DNA from: Coturnix japonica
Lineage: Eukaryota; Chordata; Aves; Galliformes; Phasianidae
DNA length: 64,000 nt
Reading direction: 5' to 3'
NCBI RefSeq assembly: GCF_001577835.2
Contig: NC_029516.1
Location: forward strand, 61,393,700-61,457,699
Positions 24,933 through 37,200 of the stretch are shown here, in pieces. The notes under the pieces were generated by a model. The model saw nothing but the letters and a program-made list of their open reading frames with translations. It made no database searches and was not told the origin of the DNA. Made by a program: the position numbers and the translations under genes. Position 1 is the stretch's first letter. Every line of letters starts with the position of its first letter.

Positions 24933-26769
24933 GTAAGTTCAACTTTTGTATGTTAACTGCAAGATGTGTCAATAGTTTGTTTCATGTTCTCTGCCTAAAT
25001 TACTTGTGAAATGTTCGTATAAAAGAAACAGGAAAGGATGTATGAGTATGTGGGTATGTTATTCTCCCAGTCAGTGTTAAAGTAACAAAACAAACAAATA
25101 AAAAGAACCAAACCAAAGCAAATGCAATAACAACAACAACAACAAAAACAAAACAAAACAAAAAAAAACCCAAAACCTAACACTATTTGTTTAAATAAAT
25201 TTTGGTTCTGTAATACAAAATATTGTCAGGTGTTTTACATATTCAGAAGCAAATAGATTTTTGTTTCTTGTAAGCAAAATCTGTACTTGAAGAATTTTCC
25301 TGAGGACTTTCTGCATTTAATTATGAGCAAGTGAAGAGGTGTATTAAGTCATTTGTATGACTCTTGTCTGTAGATATTTCTTCTTCCTTCTCTCCTCAGC
25401 TCTCACACACATGGAAACTCACATCAGGGTGGAAGCTCAATTAGTTATTTTCCCAATAGCTTACTATAAGGATTCTTTCCCTCCTTCCCTGAAAAACAGG
25501 TTATTTTAAAATAAGCAATAGGAATAATATAATCACCTAGGTTAACAAAGAAACAGAATTTTATTCCATGTATCCAATGAGTTTGTTTTGATACAAATAT
25601 CAGTGCTTTTCACAGAGTCTGTAATTTATCCACAACAAGAATTTTTCCAGTACTTACAGATCTAGAGCCAAAAGGAACACTCAGTTACAGAGTTTCTTGA
25701 ATCTCAGAGTTTAGCAAGCTGTTCTCACATGCAGACTGCATGTTCCATATATTTTCTCACTAACAAATCTTCTTTCCTTTCTCCCTTCTTTCTTTTTTTC
25801 CTTAAAACTAATTTTCTGAAGGCACTCACTGGCTTGCAGGAGTCATAACAAAGCTTTACAATACTCCAGTTACATTAACAACTCCCATTGAACTTGGAGA
25901 CGTGTCCAAATTGGAGGAACTGAATCAGCTGTCATCAAAGAGAATCATACCAACACACTTAGACTACAACATGTTGCCTCAGCATTTTAAGAGTAAAAAA
26001 TGTAAGGTAAGTCAAAAAGTTATAAAAGCCGTAAGATATGTTAAATGCCTGTTAGGCATCTATTCTGTCTAGTTGATCCTTAAACACTTTAAAATGACTT
26101 ACAGTTTCCAGAAGTGGTTTGCTGTGTACATGAGAGGCTTATAAAAAACAACTCTGGCCCTCAGATTTTATCTTAGAAGTTCTAAGTTTTGGGAGTATCC
26201 AAAGCCAGACTTTTGGGACAAGTCTTATTTCAGTGAAAGGTAAAAACTGACATTTTGCAGCTGTTCTGTGAATGTAAAGAAGGGAATGGTTTTATATATT
26301 AGGTGTGGGAGTTTGTTTAACTCAGGAGTTAAAAGAAAACAGTCTCTTTGATAAAGCATAATCATTACCCATCTGTAGGAAACATACATTTGTCTACAAG
26401 ATAGTGTTTGCTAACCACTGTTTACTTCTGCTTAAACGGGAACTAATACATTTCTATCTTAATGACTTAGTCATTAAGGATGGACAAACCCTGGAAGAAA
26501 GGGTTTTGACACTGGAACTGCATGTGAAAATGCCACATTTATGCACACAGCTCCTACAAAGCAAAAAGGACATCACCATTAATAACCATAACATCTTCAT
26601 TTACAGATGATCTATATCAGCAGAAATCCAAAAGATACTGCAGTTTCCATGTATCATTACTATCAAGAGAATCCAAACCTTCCCACTATAGATACCTGGA
26701 CTGCTTTCCTTGACTTGTTCTTAGAAGGAGATGGTAAGGATAAGTGTTACAATTTTTTCTTTCAGCTTA

Positions 26770-26831
<62 letters not shown>

Positions 26832-29800
26832 TCTGAACAGAAAAAGTTAAGAAATATTAATTATGTGAAAATTCCTTGCTGAACTCCTAATTCACAAATC
26901 CTCAGATTTATTATTTCTCCAAGATAAATTCCAATTCTAAACTAAGAACAAGTAATAGGATGTTGTCTTCAGCCCTTCAAGGATGTATTTTGACAGGTGG
27001 ATGCAGGCTGGTGGCATAGGCATTGTTTGAAGATGCCCAGAGGGCAATATATGGATTAGTGTCCTTCAGAAGGGCAGGTGGCACACACAGAGGTTGTCTC
27101 CAGGCTGCTCATAGAGCCATGTTTACAGGCTTAGTGCCTTCTCTAATCTTGAAGGTGGTCTTAGGTGACCCTTCAGAGGGAGTCTAGACGCTTTCACAAG
27201 CACCTCTGAACACATTCTTCCTGATATGTTGTCTTAATCCTGGGGTCCAAAGACCAAGGACATGATTGAGATTTGTGTGAGTGGCAGCAGTGGCAAGGAA
27301 CCTGACAACAGGACCATGTTCTGTTATTCACTCCCATTTTTAGTGTTTTATTACTCCTTTGAGGACACGTGTTCCTACTATACACCCACAGTGGTGATAA
27401 CAGCAACAATGATAGATGAGCTTGAAAATATCAAAGCAAAGTGCCATTGCAGCCCTTGTCAGCTTGTATCAAGGCTCCAGAAGTCAGTCTGTATTTTCAA
27501 CAGATTTGTGGATCCTGTGCTCCTTGTTCAGAGCAGCCCTAAGACACATGCTTCAGTGATGTGCAGGATCTTTGCTTGTTTAGTAACACCTCTGAACATC
27601 AATTAGTAAAAACAAAAGAAAAGAGGATACTACCAAATTTTAAAAGCATTTCCCATTTGTCTGTAAATGAGTAGTCTTCTGCTGTTTTCATTATACTTAT
27701 GCATGGTACAAAAAGATAACAATGTTGGTTACAACATAAATTTATGTAAGAGGTGCAACTGGGAGAGAGGTCATCAAAGCCAAAAGGGCCTCTGACTTCC
27801 AGGTACTGGAGGCAGGATGGTTCACCCCTACAGCATTAACCCATAGAGTAACAGCTCAAGGGCAGCAGAGACAATAGAGACGACATCACTCTTATAGACT
27901 AAGAGCTTATAGAACCTAGAAGTCCCTATCATTCTTTTTTTCTTTTTTAATAGGCAAACTTGGTTTCTTTGGACACTTGTCCTGATAAGTAGGTTATCAC
28001 CCTGATAGAAACAGGAAAGAAAAGCAGCAGATACTCCAAATCTATGTGTAGACTCCATGATTTTGGAAACCTGCCTATTTCTTAGGACTGGGCATTTGCA
28101 CAGATGTGGGCTAAAGGGAAGCAGGTGCATTTGTTGGGTGCATTCCCAGTGGGGTTTAGCAGGCTTTAATTGCACACTGTGGTGCACAGGTGCTCTACAA
28201 TTAGACAAGGTTTTCCTGCAGCAGGTGGATACAGGCTAAAGCATTCAGCAAAATACCTAAATATGTCTCAAGGTTTGCAAACAAAATGGTGTCCTTTATG
28301 ATATTTAAATATTTTATTTTTATGGTAAAAGTATAATGCAAGGTTGCAGTTCACAGCTCCTCTGTCCATGAAGTTCTCATTATCCTGGATGAGGTTTTCA
28401 GCTCATTTGTCAATGCGTCCGGTCTTGTCTCTGAACCAGAAGAGTCAGAATTGCTTTTTTAAAAATAAAGCTGAAATTTAGCTGTCTTCCTATTATTCAG
28501 TAAAGGGAGCATTCAGACAAAGCAAGTACTATGAGTCAGTTATAAAGCCATGAGTTACCTGTGTGGTTGGCTGACTGATGTATTTGTATAATAAGTAATT
28601 TTTCTATCAATTCTTCCTTGACTATTGAAAATATTCTTATTTCTTTGCTAGAGCAATAGTGTGCTCCATTTAACAGACTCCTAATTTTGTTTCCTAGTGT
28701 GATATTTATACTTATAATTCATGTATTTCCTAGTTTATTTTCCTAGTTTCTTTTACTTTGACCACAGATCTACAGATATTTGCTCAGATGCTCAGATCCT
28801 GTTCTGCCCATACATTTGCCTTCACTAAAGGCCTGCCACTAGATTTGGATTTATTTCTACTATGGTGCCATATTCCATAATAACCTGTCATTTTAATATT
28901 AAATATATATATATATATATTCTAACAGAAATGGTAATTTCTTTGGACTGTAAATCTGAATCACTTCACAAAAAGAATTTAATCAGATTTAGAGGAACAT
29001 ACATAGGGTACAGACCAAGAAGAAACCATTCCCCTAAAAGTTTGTGAGATGTGGAGTTATTTATTAACCAAGTACACATTAATCTGTATGGGTTTTCTTT
29101 TCAGTTGTCTGTGGATCCTGGTTTGATCATTTCCTAAGTTGGGAAGAACATAAAAATGACAAAAATATATTGTTTTTGTTCTATGAAGACATGAAAAAGG
29201 TAAACATGCTCTCTGTTTCTGTTTCAGAATTCATTACTGATAAATAGAAATAATTAAACTATCAAGGAGCAAATTCTGATGAAAACAATAATTTACATAA
29301 CAAAGAAAAGTCTGATTATCATCTCAGAAATATAAAAGCTTTATTCTTCCTCATCTCAGAATCTCCCCAAGATTGTGAAGGAAATCAGCATATTCCTGGG
29401 CATAAGCATCAGTGATGAAGATATCCAAGATATCTGCAAGAAATCATCCTTTTCAGAGATGAAAAAAGACACAGAAAAAGAAAACAGTGATCCCAGTCAC
29501 ACCGTCTGTGCCCTCACATCCAACAGGAAGCTAATTTTCCGAAAAGGTAACTTCATTGTCCTAACTTAATACAGAATCATCAATTAGGACATATCCAACA
29601 GAAGCCTAGATAGTTTTGAAGACATCTTGAGTCACTCCCAGGAAACAGCAATTGGATTCTCTGATTTGAAGCCTTTTTACAAAATGTTCTCTAAGCTCTT
29701 CAGTTGCAAATGCATGTTTACGCTAGAGAAACATGGAAGGGGTTCTGAAGCGTTTGCTCTATATGAGCTTTGGAGTTTAAAGAAAAGTTCACAGAGCATT

Positions 29801-30730
29801 ACTCTTTATCTGCATTTTTGTATCTGAAGTTTACTCTCAGTCTCTCGCAAGCCTCTATGAGTCTCCTCTCGAATTACCAGTGAAGGTCACTTGGTTTGCT
29901 AGAGTGGAAAAGGTGCATTTCTTAGGAGGGAGTCTGCTGGTAGCCTTTATCCTCTGTACTCCCTGTTATCTTACTGAAATGTTCCAAAAAAAAAGAAATA
30001 TGCTGACAATGACAACAAAAGAATGAATGACTCAGATCATCCTGTGACTCAGATCACCTTAAGGTCTTGGCCAAATTGGGATCTGCTGTAAAATCTTCAG
30101 CGGTTCATAGCTCATATGTGACTTAAAAACATGCAGAGGAGCTGTTTCCTTGCTACTAGGTTTTATATGCTGACAAGGGTGAGATGAATTTCAGCCAGCA
30201 ACCATTTGCCTCTACTGGAAGAACCCAGGTAGAGACCTTTAATGGCAGACATCTAAGATGAGGCAAGATGACTCTGCTGAGATGAAAAAGAGCTCTATTT
30301 CCACCTTGAAAACCTGTTACTCTTCATTGTGCCACTTAGTATTGTTGGCACTGCCAGGTGACACATTATGAGAAACAAGCCTTAGGACTTAATATGGATG
30401 ATGATTCAGCTTCTCCCATCAAAGTCTCACCAAATCAATAAATGAATTACTCATAATCATGACCTATCATGACCTATCACAGAGACTATGGTTGATAACA
30501 CAATAACAATTTGTGCCAACTGCAGCATTAATAAAACTGGTCTGCCTTTGATTTGTTTCATTGCTGCATATTGCCAGACTCACTGTTCTTCTTCTGCCCC
30601 TGCTCCTCCAGGTACTGTTGGTGACTGGAAGAACCATTTCACTCCAAAACAGAACTTACGGTTTGAAGAAGTATTTGGTGAGAAAATGAAACTCAGCAAA
30701 ATGGCAAAACATCTCACCTATGAATTCTAA
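24788..30730 (+). CDS. SULT6B1L: Cytosolic sulfotransferase, SULT6B1-like (six coding exons, 285 aa)
   Basis: Cytosolic sulfotransferases move the sulfuryl group from PAPS to hydroxyl or amine groups of small molecules. Coding exons are 24788-24932, 25822-26006, 26607-26733, 29105-29199, 29360-29546 and 30612-30730; phases are consistent and the last codon is TAA. The 95-nt fourth exon is typical of SULT genes. Seen: the 5'-phosphosulfate loop SYPKSGTHW (44-52, catalytic Lys47); catalytic His94 in [10 protein letters not shown]; the 3'-phosphate site RNPKDTAVS (116-124); GSWFDHF (156-162); FYEDMKK (178-184); and the PAPS loop [13 protein letters not shown] (245-257). The N-terminal [11 protein letters not shown] resembles SULT6B1 more than SULT1 or SULT2, hence the name. 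The KxxxTVxxxE dimer motif is degenerate (TP in place of TV, Leu in place of Glu). Slightly shorter than SULT1 enzymes (about 295 aa). The exact substrate cannot be read from sequence; the symbol is a best guess because true SULT6B1 may lie elsewhere. Confidence 0.92.
25822..26006 (+). CDS. SULT6B1L: SULT6B1-like coding exon 2
   Basis: Acceptor TTTTCTGAAG, donor GTAAGT. Encodes residues 49-110: [13 protein letters not shown], the short substrate-loop region, and catalytic His94 in PTHLDY. Confidence 0.93.
26607..26733 (+). CDS. SULT6B1L: SULT6B1-like coding exon 3
   Basis: Acceptor ATTTACAG, donor GTAAGG, 127 nt. Carries [20 protein letters not shown], the 3'-phosphate binding segment. A TTA microsatellite starts 34 bp after the donor. 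Confidence 0.93.
26768..26829. repeat. (TTA)n microsatellite in sulfotransferase intron 3
   Basis: About 20 uninterrupted TTA/ATT units beginning 34 bp downstream of the exon 3 donor. Likely polymorphic. Confidence 0.95.
26830..29104 (+). other. Sulfotransferase intron 3, remainder
   Basis: The largest intron of the gene (26734-29104). It holds an (AT)n run at 28903-28920 and several short frames with no recognised homology. No mobile element was identified with confidence. Confidence 0.6.
28903..28920. repeat. (AT)n microsatellite
   Basis: Nine AT dinucleotides inside intron 3 of the sulfotransferase gene. Confidence 0.9.
29105..29199 (+). CDS. SULT6B1L: SULT6B1-like coding exon 4
   Basis: 95 nt, the size conserved in cytosolic SULT genes. 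Acceptor CTTTTCAG, donor GTAAAC. Encodes [16 protein letters not shown] and [11 protein letters not shown]. Confidence 0.93.
29360..29546 (+). CDS. SULT6B1L: SULT6B1-like coding exon 5
   Basis: 187 nt (usual SULT exon 181 nt). Acceptor CTCATCTCAG, donor GTAACT. Encodes [29 protein letters not shown] and ends in FRKG, the start of the final PAPS-binding loop. Confidence 0.93.
30612..30730 (+). CDS. SULT6B1L: SULT6B1-like coding exon 6 (terminal)
   Basis: Acceptor GCTCCTCCAG. Encodes [20 protein letters not shown] through LTYEF and TAA. No canonical AATAAA was found in the next 800 bp; a GATAAA variant lies at 31478-31483, so the transcript end is uncertain. Confidence 0.93.
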
Positions 30731-33331
30731 ATTCATGGAAACAACAAGACTTACCAAAGATGCAGACAGAGCATTTGTTGGGAAAATCTGGATGGGAGCT
30801 AAGAGAAGTTTAAAGAAAAACAGCTGCTCTTGGAACTGACGCCACAAAGACAGAAGAAGCACTGACCACATTCATTTACCTTGTTTACATAAATATATCT
30901 TATCTATCAGCCTTACTTTTCACATCGTCAAACAGTAGGAATGTGAACAAGGCTTGTAAAATGGAGATCTGGGGACAGGAAAATTCTGGCACAGTTCTGG
31001 AACTGAACTCAATCAGAGGGCAGATTTTCATGGTTTTATAGCCAGGTGTCAGACCCATTTTTTTACATGTAAATCTACTTCAACATTTATTTATTTTTTT
31101 GCTCTAGGTGTATGCAAAGGGACTTCTTGGATCTTGTTTAAAAATTTAACCTAAATATTAAGAAAAAAATAATCCTGTAATAACCTGTATGTCTGAAAAC
31201 ATATAAAAAATGACCATTTAACTCCTAGATTCAACCTCTTCCTCATCTACTGTGATTTGGAAAGTGCCTATTTTATCAGACATTGTTATTGATGCTAGAA
31301 TTGGAAAACATAGTGTTACATTTGAAGATTTGCAGTTAAGTTTGTGTATAAAATTTTGTTTTGTTGTGTTTGATTTGCTTGTTGTTTTTTGTAACAGTAT
31401 GTGCTTCTCTGTTGTAACTTATTTCTGTGTTAGATATTGTATAATTGTATTTTCAATTGTATTTTCAATGAAACTGTGATAAATCCATGCAGATTTCAAC
31501 ATTATATGTTTTTTCATTCTACTTTCTTCCTGTAAAATGCCTATTTCCAGTGTTTTGATGAAACCATTTTATTTCACAGCTCTCGTTCAGTAGAATACAA
31601 TAGTTTCACTGTGGCAAACAGAGCAGTACACAAAGTCACTTTAAAGCAAATAAGACACGCTTACCCTGCCCTGATAAGACAGGTATTCTAACAACCATCT
31701 GTCTGTGTTCACATCTAGGGACTATTCTAGGAACAGAGTGAAGACATTTCTTATGATTTACTGCGTGATGTGGTTTCTGTCTGCACCTTCAATTTGCTTT
31801 GCAAGCTAGAATTAAGTACTCTGCTCCCTAACTATTCTTCCCCAGCCACATAATTCCCAGCAAGAACTGTCTGAGAAGAAACTCATGCAGACAAGAAACG
31901 TTAGTTTGCTCTGATTCCTCTGTGCTTTGCTCATCCTTTGGGTGAGCTGTTTCTGAAAAGCTGTGGTAAGACCTTACTGATAGTGAACAGTTCATGCTTT
32001 CTCTAGACACACAACTCTTTCAATTCACACCTTGCTTGCAGAAGGTAACATCAGTACTGACTGGTGTGCATCTGCATGAATGATACAGGTAGTTACATGC
32101 TGAGGGCATAAGTGAGAGGTAAGCTTACTTAGCAACACTCCACTTCCACATGTGAGTTCAACCCAATTCAAGGCAGATGCTGCTCTGAGCACTGTTTTAT
32201 GATGACCACCCATTTGGAAACCAGAAACTTGTTTAGTCAAAGCAACTCCTCTGATACTAAAATCTCTCTCTTTTCAAAATGTCATGAACAATTATTACCC
32301 TTGGATGCCTTTCAGGTGTCCTTCTTCCACTATTAATAAATAGAAAGAGATCAGCTAATGTAGATGTGTTTATTAACTGAGTACGGCAATGATTCTAAAG
32401 GTCACAGAGCATTTGAGGAAAGGGATTAACAATATTAGTAGGACTTCTGAGACACAGACAAAGGCTCACAGATGCCTTTCCCCCATCTGAATTCAAGACC
32501 TACTTGAAAAGGAGAAATAAAGAAATCCAAATATCACCTCGTACAATTAACTGAAGGGAAGGAAAGCAACAGAGAGGTGAAGGAATGCTTTTGATTTGGG
32601 CTGGCAGAATGAGGCAGCAGGAGACACACTGATTTGTTTAGCTTTACATAGCATTCATGCATGTGCTCACAATATCATACTGAGCAGAAAGGGACAGTGT
32701 GTGGACATGACATCTGGATTAGAGAGAGGGTTAAAGCATATACCCCTGAACTGGCTGAAGGGATACCATTATATAAAGCAATGAGCAGTATCCCTGCTGC
32801 CTGATCTCCTGCACTGCATTTCAGGGCAAAACAAACATTTAAAACAAAGTTTCTTTCAGAAATACCTTATAATTTGATAGCACTTTTCGTTTCCAGGTGC
32901 TCTAAACATGGCTTTAGTCAGAGAATGCAGACAGTATGGACATAGAGTGCAGTAGCTGGCTGGCTATGAGTGATAGCCTGAGAAAGCAAGCTGCTTATGC
33001 AAGTAAAGCTCCTGTTTTTCTTTTTTCTTTCCTATGGCATCTAGAACTTTCAATGTAGCTCCCAAAAGAGAGTAAGTAAATATCCTGACAGCCTGACTTT
33101 AAGACACATTAGCTCTGCTACTAAGAGTTTGATGCCTAAAACTGTTTCTGGGAAGAAGACAACAGCAGGTGAAAAATCTCCTGGAATAGCTTCAAGAACA
33201 TGTTGTACAATAATCAAATCTGAAGAAGGCAAGGAGAGAGGTGAGAGGAGAGCAGGAGAGGGTAAGAATCGGAACCAGTTCTGGTAATCTTTGAATTCAG
33301 AATCCACAGTGAAGTAGAGAAGGGCTGGAGA
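30731..33331. other. Sulfotransferase 3' flank and intergenic DNA
   Basis: The first part is presumably 3' UTR of unknown length (T-rich, with a GATAAA variant at 31478). The rest shows no gene or recognised repeat. Confidence 0.45.
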
Positions 33332-33606
33332 TCATAGAATCATAGAATGGTTTGAGTTGGAAAGGACACTGAAGACCATCTGGTTCCAACCCCCTGCTAT
33401 AGGCAGGGACACCTCCCTCTAGACCAGGTTGCTCAAAGCCCCATCCAGCCTGGCCTGGAACACCTCCAGGAAGGGGGCATTCACAACCTGAGTAACCTGT
33501 TTCAATGTCTCACCACCCTCACAGTAAAGAATTTCTCCCTAATATCTAGTCTAAATCTACCTTCTTCCAGTTTTAAACCATTTCCCCTTGTCCTGTCCCA
33601 ACATGT
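33332..33606 (-). mobile_element. CR1 LINE 3'-end fragment
   Basis: Tail TCATAGAATCATAGAATGG, GTTTGAGTTGGAAAGGACAC, then AGACCAGGTTGCTCAAAGCC and the C-terminal coding block up to CCATTTCCCCTTGTCCTGTC. Minus orientation, about 275 bp, 5'-truncated. Confidence 0.92.
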
Positions 33607-33904
33607 ATCTGTGCTTGGAACAGCCCTGACCCAGATGAAGGACCTACACTCAGTTGGTGGGTGCATGCACTGGGTTTAGACAAAGCAGAGATGCTCAGGG
33701 GATCCAAATAAGTGTATACACGTACCCATTTATCATCTAGAAAAGTAAACATGGTGAACAACGAGGGATTTCCATGGGATTTTCCTCACAATCAACAGAC
33801 AGATGAGAGAGAAGATTCAGACACAAATCACGAAGAGGCAAGGACAACTGACTACGAAGACTACTGTGGACAAGAAGGGAGGGAATCAATCATATTTTCC
33901 CTAG

Positions 33905-34210
33905 CCCTGGGAACAGGCGGAGCATGAGGGAGCGGCGGCACCTTGTGGCCCGGAGAGCACCGACCGCTGCTCGAGGAAAAGCCACGGCGACGGGAAAGCA
34001 CGAAGTCACGAATCACATTGCCGTGCCTCTTTTGAGGGCTTACTGATCCTGCAGGCCAGCGCTGAGCGGAGAAATGGCCTTCTTGGAAACCGCTTACAGA
34101 CCCTGAGTGCCAGACAGGTGTCTGCTCCAACACGGGCTCTACAGCCGTCCATCCAGCAAGCTCTGCCGGCAGGAAGGAACGCAGCGTTTGTTCTTCACTG
34201 ACATCTATCG
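33905..34210. promoter_or_regulatory. Isolated CpG-rich block, possible unannotated promoter
   Basis: About 300 bp with many CpGs (for example GAGCGGCGGC, GCACCGACCGCTGCTCGAGG, CCACGGCGACGGGAAAGCAC) inside AT-rich, CpG-poor intergenic DNA. A 126-aa minus-strand open frame (33861-34241) overlaps it but has no recognised homology and probably reflects base composition. It could be the start of a non-coding transcript, an enhancer, or the relic of a GC-rich insertion. Confidence 0.4.
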
Positions 34211-34241
34211 ACTGCAGTGACTTAGCTGCACACCCCTGCAT

Positions 34242-37200
34242 CAGGATGGGAGTTCATATGTCACAGGGCCCTATGAAGCTTAAAAACAGAAACGGACTAT
34301 GAAGGGAACCAGGCATAGGTCTGAGGTGAGCAGGCCAGTTTCCAGGTACCCAGTGACAGTCCTGATGCACAACCTGCTTACAATGTCCTTGTTTCTGACT
34401 GCCCATGTCTGCAAGAGTTTAGCTGGGGATAGTTGGGCTGTAACCACTGAGAATCTACAGAGTGGTGGATGGTATGACAAACTGTAGGCACGTAAGCAAA
34501 TATTAATGGCCAAGAGAAATAAAACCAGATTTTCCTTTTCTGTCTGCAAGACTTTGCATTGTAACAAAGGATACCTGGGATCTGCTTTATTTGTTTTTGT
34601 TGCTGTTTGTTTGTTTGTTATTTATGACCTTGGTAAACTACCTAGACCTAATCCAACAGCCAGGTGGTATCACTGCTACTCAATTGCAGCTGCTTGCCTA
34701 GTTGTTTAAGAGGGATGAGGAATTGGTCTGCAGCATTACCTGCTGGATACATTGACCAACGTTACAATAAAAAAAATGGCAAAGCAGGACTTCATTGGCA
34801 GGTGAATGCAGTGCAGCATGAAGCCGTGCTCAGATGCCAATGACAGCAACTTAGCTGGAGCTGCCTAGACTGAGTTACCCTGCTTCTTGCCAGGGGCATC
34901 AGTAACCGCAGCACAGATACACTGCAAGACACAGATACAGTTGGCTTAATTATTTGCTATCTTGTCAGTGCCAGCAACCTTACCTTGAAAACCCCCCAAA
35001 TTTCTTAACTTTCACTGTAAATCAAATGTGTGCTCTCTTTAAAAACATAAGCAAGATACCTGGGAAGCCTTACTCTTTTATTAGCTGCAAGGTGCTCAGT
35101 GAGAAGATGATAAAAACCTGGCCACGTATTAAGCAAACCAGAGCAAGAAGTAAAAAGCACCATGTCTTGATGACGGTTGTTTTCTTATAATGAGACTACA
35201 CAAAGAAACAATTATGTAGATGTGGCAAGTCATCAAAACTACTGCTAAAAAAGCCTTCATACTCTTGTCTCATTCAAGTGTAGCTCTGTATCCTTTAAGA
35301 GAACATACAGTACCATTCACAGAATCAAATCCAAAGACAGTTCACGATAAACACCTTGAAGAAATCTTTAGGTTAAGTCAAATGTGTGGAAACTTTTTAT
35401 ATCCATTTACATCACTGTTCCACACCATTCACAAGCTTTTTGGACCTGGCTTCATTCTATCAGTTGCACCACCGTGGCTGGGCATCACTGATCAAAAGGA
35501 TTCACTGTTGACATGTCTTCTTCCAAGCTACAGCTGCATTGCTGTGAGCAAGATGTAATAAGGGAAAAAAAGTGGGAGAATAAAAGTAGCTAAGCTCTTA
35601 AATGGGCTGAAAAGCTGCGCAACTGCAATCACAGTCAATCTGGGGATGTAACCCTTCACTATCTCCACATGAAACTTCAATTTGAGTAACCATGCTAGCT
35701 CAGATGTCTGTCAGTTTAAACTAGAAACCTGTTTGCAAGTGTACATGAACAAACAGGACAAGCACGATATTCTCCTGAATGTTTTTCCAACCTCCAATTA
35801 CATTTTGTTTGAGAACTTCCTGTGCAATTTACTGACTGATGGATCCAAATTTAGCTGATGTCTCCACATTCTTACACAGATTTTGTGCTCAGTTTTGCTT
35901 TATTTTATGAAATTGTTTTGAAGATTAGATGATCAATACCTAGTAGTAATAGTAACACCGTGTTCTTTTCCTTACTGTGTATGAGGTATGCACTGCTACT
36001 TCAGAATGAACCACTGATAAGTATTGTGAAATAAGAATAAAAATGCACCTGGGAGACTCCCACACAAGAAACAGGAGGAAGAAACCAAGGTTCAGAACAT
36101 GAGGAAACATATCATGCATCAGACACATGGAACACAAGGACAAAGGCTGTTTGAAGTGTGCTGAGGATTACTAAGTTTCTGAAAGCCATATCCAGCTTCA
36201 GAGATCTGTGAGCTGCAGACGTTTGGAGATCATGGGGAAACTAGAAAGAGCTGGCAAACAACATGGCAAATTTAAGTTTCTTGGGCATTCACTTTTGGTA
36301 ACTCTTCATTTCTTGAATAGTCTTTCCCTGTTTCTCTTATTTTTTGGGTGTGTAACACAACTCCCCTCAGTCACCCTTCTAAAGTGAAGAATTCTTACTT
36401 GACTATTGCTCACACAGAAGCTGATTTCTTCCTTTTATCACCTGTTTTTTATCATCTTTTCTAACATGTAAGAAACTGAACATATAGTATTCAAGATACA
36501 TGAAAATCACTGATTAATACAGTGGAATGATGATTTCTGTCCTTTTTGCTCTATAACACTCTTCTTATCATTCCTAAAAACTCACAGGTTCATGCGCAGT
36601 TGAGCAATTTTGTTCCACTGGATGTGTCTTATTACTGCTCTTGTAACACTGACATTTAGGATAATTAGTCCTGCTGGGTATCCTGTATTTCTTGAAACAG
36701 GAAATAATTCTTAAAGAGAATATTAGTAGATAACATATTATATATTGAAAGAAAAAGCGAGCTTTCCCAGATGGACACTGGAAATGCCATTTAAATGCTG
36801 TGTGATTGAAGTCTAAAAGTATTATGAACTGGAAACAGTATGAAATCTCTCTGAACACACCAGGCTGAGATTTACATGATTTACATTGACCTGAAAAGAA
36901 CTTAAGTCAATACACATCGGATCACTCCGCAGGAGATAACACAGAACTTGAGAGAGACATACACTGACCAGGGCAAAGACCAGACTAAAACGTCATGGAA
37001 CCCAAAACAGGTGAAAGGATAACTTATCTCTAACCCCCAACGGAGGTTAAGGAACAGCAATAGGGTGCTACTGTCCATCCTTCTGCCCTCTGCTTAGAAC
37101 TCCTCACAAGAGCAACCAGTCAAAACCAGTAGAATTTGTGAGACCTACACAAAAGCAGAGTTTTCTGAGAACATCCTGCCAAAAAAATCACAAATCCTAC

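Noticed and set aside
27000-27606. Possible extra exons in the large sulfotransferase intron
   Set aside because: The frame 27262-27606 has no sulfotransferase similarity, and exons 3 and 4 join in phase without it.
33712-33927. Acidic 71-aa open frame on the + strand
   Set aside because: Starts at GTG, no recognised homology, no splice or promoter context; best seen as chance.
33861-34241. 126-aa open frame on the minus strand
   Set aside because: Overlaps the CpG-rich block, shows no domain or homology, and its openness is explained by GC content.
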